64,000 nt of DNA from Streptomyces sp. NBC_00775 (GTDB taxonomy: Bacteria > Actinomycetota > Actinomycetes > Streptomycetales > Streptomycetaceae): assembly GCF_036347135.1 (NCBI RefSeq), contig NZ_CP108938.1:5890001-5954000 (forward strand), written 5' to 3'. The notes beneath the pieces are model-generated. The model was given only the letters and a program-made list of their open reading frames with translations, made no database searches and was not told the DNA's origin. This document shows positions 57,758-64,000 of the stretch, one piece after another. Position numbers and translations under genes: made by a program. The stretch's first letter is position 1. Each line of letters opens with the position of its first letter.

Positions 57758-60301
57758 TCAGGCCTGGTCGTCCGCCAGCTCCGCGACCCCCGTCACCCGG
57801 TGCAGCGGATACGTGCGGACTTCGTCCGCCGTGTGGTCGTACGCCGTGACGAAGCCGCCCTCGACGCGGATCGGGGCGATGACGCGCTGGGTGGCGGCGC
57901 CCTCGGCGTTGACGTAGCCGATCCAGAGGGATTCGCCGGTGAGGACGGCGGCCTGCATGGTGGCGAGGGTCTCGGCGGAGCTGGTGCGGGGGAGCTCGCC
58001 GTTGCCGGGGTGATCGGTGGCCGCGTCCTGCTTGCGGGGGGTCGTGGAGGCCAGGTCGCCGGCGCGGATGGCGCGGATCGCGGCGCCGAGGAGAGTGGCG
58101 TCGGGAACCGGGGGGCCCTCCGGGACGGGCTCGGGGGCGGTGCGCGGCGGGGTGCGGTGGGCGTGCGCGCGGGTGATCAGGACATCGCCCTCGGCGGACT
58201 CGGCGGCGGGCGCGAAGCCCATCGAGCGGAGGCCTTCGAGGAGGGCCGAGGGGTCGGCCTGGGAGGCCAGGACGGTGGGCGCCAGGCGGCGCAGCCGCAG
58301 ACCCTGCGAGCGCTTGTCGGCGAGGATCTCGTTCAGCAGCGCGTCGTCGTCGCAGCGGACGTACGCCGACGCCGCGCCGATCCGCAGATGGCCGTGCCTG
58401 CGCGCCACGTCGTCGATGAGATACGCGAGCGGCTGCGGGACCGGTGTGCGGGAGTGGGCGGCGAGGAACGCGTGCAGGTCCGACGCCGAGCGGCCCGCGT
58501 CCAGCGCGCGGCGTACCGAGGCGGGAGTGAAGCGGTAGACCGTCGCGCCGCCCTTCGACTCCACGTCCGCGAGGACGCCCAGCGTGTCCGCCAGGGGGCG
58601 CTCCAGGGGGCCCGGCGCGACCGCGGTCAGGTCCGCCTGGAGGAGGACGTGGTCCAGCGGCTCCGGGAGGAGGGGGGCGAGCAGCCGGGCGGCCCGGGTG
58701 GCGGCCGCGGCCTGTTCGGCGGGGGAGTGCGCGGCCTCGGGGAGGGCGTGGTGCCGCTTGTGGGCGGGCAGCTTGTCGCCGGGGCCGGTGGGGCCGGTGG
58801 GCTCACCCTCCAGGGCGGACGGCGACGGGAACCCCAGCAGGGCCCGCCCCTGCGCCGACAGCGCCCCCCGGCCCGTGATCCCCAGCAGCTCCGCCTCGGA
58901 CAGGGTCCAGCGGGCCAGCCGGGTGCGCAGGTCGTCCGAGGCGGACCGGTCGCCCCGCAGGGGGCGCTCCCAGTGCAGACGGGCGAGGACGGAGTCCGCG
59001 GTGGGGGAGGCGCCCTCGGGGAGCGCGGCGAGGAGGGTCAGTACACGGTGGCGGACCTCGGGGGCGGCGGAGCGGTCCAGGCCGGGCCCGAGCGCCGAGA
59101 GCGTACGGTCCTTCGCGTCCCGCGCGCCGACCAGCCCCGCCGTCCGCGTCGCCGCCAGCCACGCCGAGGCGAGCCGCGCCCAGCGCCCGGCGGCGGGCAG
59201 CTCCAGCCACTCGTCGTACCCGGGCGTCGCCGCGTACCGTTCGTCGGCCTCGCCGTCCGAGGCCAACAGCCCCGCCGCGTAGGCGAGCTCGACCCAGAAC
59301 GCGGCGATCGGCTCCGACAGGTCCAGTGCCACCGCCGTCCGCTTCAGGTCCCGCACGCTCAGCCCGCCCGCGCGCAGCACCGCCGGACCGCCCTCGTGCC
59401 AGTCCTTGAGCAGTTCCTCGATGGTCGCCAGCGCCGTGTACGCCTGGCCGGCCGCCGCGGCGTCCACAACCTGTGGACGGTGGGTCCGTGCGGCCTCGAC
59501 CGCCGGCGCCACCGGCTCCGCCGCCCGGTGCGCGCGGCCCGCCCGCAGATGCAGGGCGACCTCCCGGGGCAGTACGACCGTGCCGGGCGCGGTCGGCAGC
59601 AGCAGCCCGCGGTCGATCAGCCAGCGCAGATGCCGCGCCGGGTCGGCCGTCACCTGGCCGTACGGCGGCCCCCACACCAGCCGCGACAGCACGTCCACCG
59701 ACTCGGCGGGCGCGTCGTCGAGCAGCGCCGACATCCGCGCCCGGTCCGTGAACAGGCCGGTGAGCGACGCGACGGCCGACACGGAGTCGTGGGTGGTGGG
59801 CAGCCCGGCCGCCGCCACGATCTCCTGGATACGGCCCGGAGACATCCCCGCCGTGGCTTCGGCGACCGTCGGGCCCAGACCGGTCGGGGACGGGTGCTGC
59901 GGGGACGGCGCGAGCAGCTCCCGCGCCGTCCGTACGAGGCGGAGGCGGTCGTCGGGGCCCCAGGCCAGGGCCTGCTCGCGGAGCGTCCCGAGGGCGCGCG
60001 GGAACGCCGCCATGACCGCCGGGTCGCGGTCGTCGCCGGCCATCAGGCTCATGAGCTCGTCGTACGTCGCCGGGTCCGCCGCCACGGCCAGGGCTTCCGC
60101 CGTCTGCAGGGCGAAGCGGTCCAGGCGTTCCAGGGCGCGGACTACCGAGGCGCGGGTGCCGGCGCGGGTGGCGAGCTGGGTGAGGTCTGTGGGGACGGGG
60201 GTGATCAGGTCCGGGCGCGACCTGAGGAGCGTGGACAGTGAGGTGTCGTCCCGCGTGCGGAGGGCTTCCGCCAGGGAACGCGGAGCGGTCTCGGTGCTCA
60301 T
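57758..60301 (-). CDS. large XPB-partner protein with helicase-associated and WYL-like regions
   Basis: 847 residues from the ATG at 60301. N-terminal winged-helix-like part (RSLAEALRTRDDTSLSTLLR), long helical middle, an XPB/Ssl2 N-terminal-like region (EPLDHVLLQADLTAVAPGPL, the helicase_C_3 / XPB_N family) and a C-terminal WYL-like sheet (SLWIGYVNAEGAATQRVIAP). It has no Walker motifs, so it is not itself an ATPase. Found beside XPB helicase genes across Streptomyces, so it likely acts with it. Confidence 0.85.
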   Translation of the reverse strand: MSTETAPRSLAEALRTRDDTSLSTLLRSRPDLITPVPTDLTQLATRAGTRASVVRALERLDRFALQTAEALAVAADPATYDELMSLMAGDDRDPAVMAAFPRALGTLREQALAWGPDDRLRLVRTARELLAPSPQHPSPTGLGPTVAEATAGMSPGRIQEIVAAAGLPTTHDSVSAVASLTGLFTDRARMSALLDDAPAESVDVLSRLVWGPPYGQVTADPARHLRWLIDRGLLLPTAPGTVVLPREVALHLRAGRAHRAAEPVAPAVEAARTHRPQVVDAAAAGQAYTALATIEELLKDWHEGGPAVLRAGGLSVRDLKRTAVALDLSEPIAAFWVELAYAAGLLASDGEADERYAATPGYDEWLELPAAGRWARLASAWLAATRTAGLVGARDAKDRTLSALGPGLDRSAAPEVRHRVLTLLAALPEGASPTADSVLARLHWERPLRGDRSASDDLRTRLARWTLSEAELLGITGRGALSAQGRALLGFPSPSALEGEPTGPTGPGDKLPAHKRHHALPEAAHSPAEQAAAATRAARLLAPLLPEPLDHVLLQADLTAVAPGPLERPLADTLGVLADVESKGGATVYRFTPASVRRALDAGRSASDLHAFLAAHSRTPVPQPLAYLIDDVARRHGHLRIGAASAYVRCDDDALLNEILADKRSQGLRLRRLAPTVLASQADPSALLEGLRSMGFAPAAESAEGDVLITRAHAHRTPPRTAPEPVPEGPPVPDATLLGAAIRAIRAGDLASTTPRKQDAATDHPGNGELPRTSSAETLATMQAAVLTGESLWIGYVNAEGAATQRVIAPIRVEGGFVTAYDHTADEVRTYPLHRVTGVAELADDQA

Positions 60302-60339
60302 CCTGTCAACGGTAGCGGTTGGGTTGCGCGGGGGGAGTC

Positions 60340-60668
60340 CTTCGCCCCCGCCGCCCCTACCCGTCCCATCCCCAGGGGCTCCGCCCCTTCGACCCCGTGG
60401 GGTTGTGTTTCGGCTGCGGGTGGGTGGGGGCTGGTGCAAAAGATTGCGCAGTTCCCCGCGCCCCTGAAGAGCGGGGCTTCGCCCCGCATTCCCCCGCCCG
60501 CCCCGGGTCTTTCAGGGGCGCGGGGAACTGCGCGAGCAACCCCCACCCACCCGCACCCGACGAACCACCCGGTCTTCAAGGGGCGCGGGGAACTGCGCAA
60601 TCTTTTAGGGGGGTCTGGGGGCGCAGCCCCCAGGAACGGATGGGACGGGTAGGGGCGGCGGGGGCGAG
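60340..60668. repeat. large compound intergenic repeat
   Basis: Long modules at both ends in opposite orientation (60340-60380 and 60600-60668, each with CGCCCCCGCCGCCCCTACCC or its complement), and at least three cores between, at about 60440, 60517 and 60580. Lies in the 428-bp gap before the membrane protein at 60730. Confidence 0.85.
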
Positions 60669-60729
60669 GGGAAACCCGGTACCTTCGTCGGCACGGGGTA
60701 TTCAACGTGCCCGCCCCGGAGGGGACTTC

Positions 60730-61713
60730 GTGGGGATTGAGAGTGACCAGCTTGTCTTCGACTACCTGAGCCGGGTCGGAGACCTGGCTCAGCAGCGGCA
60801 GCTGCCGTCCGCGACGCGGATGCGGCTGGTGTCGGAGCTGCGGAACGAGATCGACCGCCGCAGGGCGAAGACACCCGTCGACAGCCCCGCCGCCGTCCGC
60901 CGCATCCTCGCCCGCCTCGGCACCCCCGACGAGATCGTCACGGCAGCCGGCCGCGGCGACGACGCCGCGCCCGGGACGCAGCCGTGGGCCGCCGTCCCCA
61001 CCCAGCGCGCCGCCGAACCGGAAACCCGTCCCAAGGGCCTGCGTCGCGTCGTCCCGAGGCCGCGCCCCGCGGAACCGGAACCCACCGAGAACGCCGACGC
61101 CCCCTCCCCGCCGCACCTCGCGAGCGCGCAGGAGCTGGGTGACAGCGCCACCCAGCCGGACTGGTGGCGCGTGGACAGCAGCCCGTTCGGGCTCGGGGAC
61201 AGCGTGCCGGGGTTCGTCGGAGGCGTGGAGATCCCCGAGCTGCTCAAGCCGCCGCCCGAGGAGAAGCCCGGGGAGAAGCCCGCCGAGGAACCGAAGCCGG
61301 CGGAAGCGGGTCCGGACGGCGAGCTGGAGGCTGTGGAGGAGAAGTCGGCGCGTCGCCGCCGCCTGCCGAGCCTCAGCGGCTGGAGCAACCCCCTCCTCCT
61401 GCTCGCCGCCGCCCTCCTCGTCGCGGGCGCCGCCCTCGGCAACTGGTTCGCCCTGGGCCTCGGCTGGCTCATCGCCTACGCCTCGCGCCGGCTGACCCCC
61501 GCCGAGTCGAAGTGGGCGGTCCTGGTGCTGCCCGGCCTGGCCGCCACGGCCGGCATCGTCTGGCTGTGGGGCCGTACGAACGGCCGCTGGGGCGCCCCCA
61601 TCGCCGAGGGACACATGAACGACGCGGTCACCGAGACCTGGCCCTGGGTCGTCCGCGGCGCGGCCGTGGCCTCCGCCCTGTACCTGGTGTGGCGCTCACA
61701 GCGCCGACGCTGA
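60730..61713 (+). CDS. membrane protein with acidic/Pro-rich cytoplasmic domain
   Basis: 327 residues from the GTG at 60730 after GGAGGGG. N-terminal helical region (VFDYLSRVGDLAQQRQLPSA, ELRNEIDRRRAKTP) resembles the HAAS domain seen in sporulation and signalling proteins; TPDEIVTAAG fits the same fold. Pro/Glu-rich linker 110-215, then four hydrophobic segments (225-325). Likely a membrane regulator or accessory protein; function unknown. Confidence 0.78.
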   Translation: MGIESDQLVFDYLSRVGDLAQQRQLPSATRMRLVSELRNEIDRRRAKTPVDSPAAVRRILARLGTPDEIVTAAGRGDDAAPGTQPWAAVPTQRAAEPETRPKGLRRVVPRPRPAEPEPTENADAPSPPHLASAQELGDSATQPDWWRVDSSPFGLGDSVPGFVGGVEIPELLKPPPEEKPGEKPAEEPKPAEAGPDGELEAVEEKSARRRRLPSLSGWSNPLLLLAAALLVAGAALGNWFALGLGWLIAYASRRLTPAESKWAVLVLPGLAATAGIVWLWGRTNGRWGAPIAEGHMNDAVTETWPWVVRGAAVASALYLVWRSQRRR

Positions 61714-61754
61714 CCCCTCGGGCCGTGGGCTCCCTCGGCTCCGGCCTGGGCACA

Positions 61755-62375
61755 ATGGCTCATATGACTTCCCGCGCGCTGACCGTCGGCTTCGACCTCG
61801 ACATGACCCTGATCGACTCCCGCCCCGGGATCCGCGCCTGCTATCAGGCACTTTCCGCGCGTACGGGGACGTACATCGACTGCGATCTGGCGGTCACGCG
61901 GCTCGGGCCGCCGCTGGCGGACGAGCTCGTCAACTGGTTCCCGGCGGACGAGGTCGCGGCGGTCGCGGATCTCTACCGTGAGATGTACCCCACACACGCC
62001 ATCACCGGCACACTCGCGATGCCCGGCGCCCGCGAGGCCGTCGCGGCCGTGCACGCGACGGGCGGGCGGGCCGTCGTCGTCACCGCGAAGTGGGAGCCCA
62101 ACGCCAAGCTGCACCTGGAACATCTGCGGATCGACGCGGACGAGGTCGTCGGCAACCTGTGGGCCGAGCAGAAGGCGGAGGCGCTGCGCGAGCACGGCGC
62201 GAGCGTGTACGTCGGCGACCACACCGGAGACGTACGCGGCGCGCACACGGCGGGCGCGTACGCCGTCGCCGTGGCCACCGGCCCGTGCGACGCCGACGAG
62301 CTGCGCGCGGCGGGCGCCGACGTCGTCCTCGCCGATCTCACGGAGTTCCCGGCGTGGCTGGAGAGCTACAGCTGA
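61755..62375 (+). CDS. HAD-family hydrolase (phosphoglycolate-phosphatase-like)
   Basis: 206 residues from the ATG at 61755, or 203 from 61764. DLDMTLIDS is motif I, with both Asp; VVVTAKWEPN motif II; YVGDHTGDVRGAHTAGAYAV motif IV. Acts on a small phosphate ester in the cytosol. Possible leaderless start; an upstream ACAATG overlaps the -10-like CACAAT. Confidence 0.88.
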   Translation: MAHMTSRALTVGFDLDMTLIDSRPGIRACYQALSARTGTYIDCDLAVTRLGPPLADELVNWFPADEVAAVADLYREMYPTHAITGTLAMPGAREAVAAVHATGGRAVVVTAKWEPNAKLHLEHLRIDADEVVGNLWAEQKAEALREHGASVYVGDHTGDVRGAHTAGAYAVAVATGPCDADELRAAGADVVLADLTEFPAWLESYS

Positions 62376-62415
62376 CCCGACTGCCAGACCGCATCCCGCC
62401 CGCATCCCGCCCGCG

Positions 62416-62667
62416 CTAGCTCCGCGCGGCGCGTGCCCGGCGGCGGCCCTCCGCGATGGACTGGAGCACTCCGGCTCCGGCCAACAGGAATCCGACACCC
62501 ATGAACATGCTCAACCCGAACATGTATGTCGGAAAAGGAGTCGTACCGAGCAGCAGCGGTGCCACGGTGACCAGAGTGGCCACGGCTCCGATGAAGAAGA
62601 CGATGGCACCGGCACGGATCAGCCGGTCACCGGCTTCCGGGGAATTCGCTTGGGTTTTGTCACGCAC
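62416..62667 (-). CDS. small two-helix membrane protein
   Basis: 83 residues from the GTG at 62667. Two transmembrane segments (RLIRAGAIVFFIGAVATLVT; PTYMFGLSMFMGVGFLLAGA) and a basic C-terminus (EGRRRARAARS). A conserved-looking small Streptomyces protein of unknown role, divergent from the cold-shock gene. Confidence 0.72.
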   Translation of the reverse strand: MRDKTQANSPEAGDRLIRAGAIVFFIGAVATLVTVAPLLLGTTPFPTYMFGLSMFMGVGFLLAGAGVLQSIAEGRRRARAARS

Positions 62668-62862
62668 CGGACCAGGGTAGTTCCCAGCGCGAAGGAACAA
62701 TCCAGCGACGTCTTGTCACCAGCCGCCGGACCATTAGCCTTGGTACCGGCGGGTCCGACGACCCGCTGTAGTGCTATCCAGAGCCGTTTAAGGGCAGTTG
62801 CCCCTGCAACCGCCGAGCAGTTTTCAGAGCAGTTTCCGACGAGTACGAGGACGAGGACAGAC

Positions 62863-63246
62863 GTGCCTACCGGCAAGGTCAAGTGGTTCAACAGTGAGAA
62901 GGGCTTCGGCTTTCTCTCCCGCGACGACGGCGGCGACGTCTTCGTTCATTCCTCGGTCCTGCCCGCCGGAGTCGAAGCTCTCAAGCCCGGCCAGCGCGTG
63001 GAGTTCGGCGTCGTCGCCGGTCAGCGCGGCGACCAGGCGCTTTCGGTGACCATCCTGGACCCGACCCCCTCCGTGGCGGCCGCGCAGCGCCGCAAGCCGG
63101 ACGAACTGGCTTCCATCGTCCAGGACTTGACGACCCTCCTCGAAAACATCACGCCGATGCTGGAGAAGGGCCGTTACCCCGAGAAGGCTTCCGGCAAGAA
63201 GATCGCGGGCCTGCTGCGAGCGGTCGCCGACCAGCTCGACGTATAG
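62863..63246 (+). CDS. cold-shock-domain protein with C-terminal extension
   Basis: 127 residues from the GTG at 62863. Cold-shock domain 1-66 (GKVKWFNSEKGFGFLSRDDG, VFVHSSVL), then a helical extension 70-127 (RRKPDELASIVQDLTTLLEN, ASGKKIAGLLRAVADQLDV) absent from normal 67-residue Csp. GAGGACAGAC before the start. RNA chaperone; the tail may mediate dimer or partner contact. Confidence 0.93.
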   Translation: MPTGKVKWFNSEKGFGFLSRDDGGDVFVHSSVLPAGVEALKPGQRVEFGVVAGQRGDQALSVTILDPTPSVAAAQRRKPDELASIVQDLTTLLENITPMLEKGRYPEKASGKKIAGLLRAVADQLDV

Positions 63247-63271
63247 ACATCCCGCAGACAACGCAGGGCAC

Positions 63272-64000
63272 TTACGGGAAGTTCAGCGCATCCGGGCCGA
63301 GGGGCGGCACCAGCCCCTCGGCCGCCGCGCGGGTGAGCAGTCCCCGGATCGCGGCATAGCCGTCGTCGCCGAGGTCTGCCGTGAACTCGTTGACGTACAG
63401 GCCGATGTGCTGGTCCGCGACCTTCGGGTCCATCTCCTGGGCGTGCTCAAGGACGTACGGGCGGGAGGCCTCCGGGTCGTCCCACGCGGCGCGGACCGAG
63501 GCGCGGGTCGACTCCGCGAGCAGCTTCAGCGTGTCGTCGCCCAGCGAGCGCTTGGCGATGATCGCGCCCAGCGGGATGGGCAGCCCGGTCGTCCGCTCCC
63601 AGTGCTCGCCCATGTCGGCGAGCTTGTGCAGCCCGTAGTTCTGGTACGTGAAACGCGCCTCGTGGATGACCAGTCCCGCGTCGACCTTCCCGTCCCGTAC
63701 GGCCGGCATGATCTCGTGGAACGGCATGACGATGATCTGGCCGACGCCGTCGGGAATCGTGTCCGCGGCCCAGAGGCGGAAGAGCAGATACGCCGTCGAC
63801 CTCTCGCTCGGCACGGCGACGGTGCGGCCCGTCAGGTCCGCGTCGGCCTCCCGGGTGAGCACCAGCGGGCCGCAGCCCCGCCCCAGCGCGCCCCCGCACG
63901 GCAGCAGCGCGTACTCGTCGAGGACGTACGGCAGCACGGCGTACGACACCTTCAGCACATCGAACTCACCGCGCTCGGCCATGCCGTTGGTGATGTCGAT
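63272..64000 (-). CDS. mqnD: 1,4-dihydroxy-6-naphthoate synthase MqnD (5' end outside the window)
   Basis: At least 243 residues visible; the frame stays open to the window edge. DITNGMAERGEFDVLKVSYA, GCGPLVLTRE, VIHEARFTYQNYGL and HAQEMDPKVADQHIGLYVN are typical of MqnD, which cleaves cyclic dehypoxanthine futalosine to 1,4-dihydroxy-6-naphthoate in the futalosine route to menaquinone used by Streptomyces. Convergent with the cold-shock gene, 25 bases between stops. Confidence 0.93.
   Translation of the reverse strand: MDITNGMAERGEFDVLKVSYAVLPYVLDEYALLPCGGALGRGCGPLVLTREADADLTGRTVAVPSERSTAYLLFRLWAADTIPDGVGQIIVMPFHEIMPAVRDGKVDAGLVIHEARFTYQNYGLHKLADMGEHWERTTGLPIPLGAIIAKRSLGDDTLKLLAESTRASVRAAWDDPEASRPYVLEHAQEMDPKVADQHIGLYVNEFTADLGDDGYAAIRGLLTRAAAEGLVPPLGPDALNFP

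Noticed and set aside
57578..60241. An 887-codon open frame on the plus strand opposite the XPB-partner gene.
   Set aside because: Its protein is Arg/Gly/Val-rich without domains, while the minus strand gives a coherent protein with start and neighbours. Long antisense frames are normal at this GC content.

Overview
The window is a high-GC actinobacterial chromosome segment, almost certainly from a Streptomyces. The evidence is the codon use, the frequent GTG/TTG starts, GlcNAc genes with DasR-type (dre) sites, a GAF-PAS-GGDEF cyclase of the CdgB type, CIRCE-controlled groEL2, otsA/otsB, DUF397/XRE pairs and mqnD. From memory, the gene order terD - arfB - flavin reductase - cdgB - pfkB - nagA - nagK - binding protein - otsB/otsA - gpgS - thrC - moaD-like - csp - groEL2 - ... 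- murP/murQ/murR - ... - csp - mqnD matches the conserved core of the S. coelicolor chromosome; I could not align it. I saw no rRNA, tRNA, CRISPR array, insertion sequence or prophage.

Layout. 0-5 kb is an accessory-looking patch: a degenerate Nudix protein with a HAD hydrolase, a membrane pentapeptide-repeat protein, and a JAMM-like protein coupled to a SnoaL-VOC fusion. 5-12 kb holds TerD, the ArfB-type hydrolase, an ECF sigma factor with a SnoaL tail, a flavin reductase, the diguanylate cyclase (with a perfect Crp-type box upstream), a CBM-like membrane protein and a PfkB kinase. 12-16 kb is the GlcNAc block (nagK-nagA, divergent binding lipoprotein, dre sites between them). 16-20 kb makes trehalose and glucosylglycerate precursors. 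20-24.5 kb is thrC under a SAM-I riboswitch, a MoaD-like protein, a cold-shock gene with a long leader, and groEL2. 24.5-34 kb carries an Old Yellow Enzyme, an MFS pump, a secreted phosphatase, a Uma2 protein, an HTH protein and an XRE/DUF397 locus. 34-37.5 kb is the MurNAc block (murR, murQ, murP).

The most distinctive locus is 41.5-46.5 kb. A 1510-residue protein joins a caspase-like protease with its His/Cys dyad, an apparently inactive HD-like region, an HSP90-type GHKL ATPase and at least six winged-helix-like repeats. Its coupled 119-residue partner resembles peptidase-co-occurring (Pepco/trypco) domains. This is a strong candidate for a conflict, immunity or programmed-death system. 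The rest (46.5-64 kb) is mostly housekeeping: HD hydrolase, MDMPI enzyme, CutC (with a dre-like site), secreted serine protease, ArsR/MFS pair, HelD-type RNA polymerase motor, GT87 mannosyltransferase, XPB helicase with a large partner, HAD hydrolase, cold-shock protein and mqnD.

Two themes link the genes. Cell-wall amino-sugar recycling appears in nagK, nagA, the binding protein, murP, murQ, murR and possibly cutC. Stress and osmolyte physiology appears in otsA, otsB, gpgS, groEL2, two cold-shock proteins and terD. A GC-rich intergenic repeat family (core CGCGCAGTTCCCCGCGCCCC and its complement) recurs at about nine gene junctions, once as a four-copy 65-bp tandem array.
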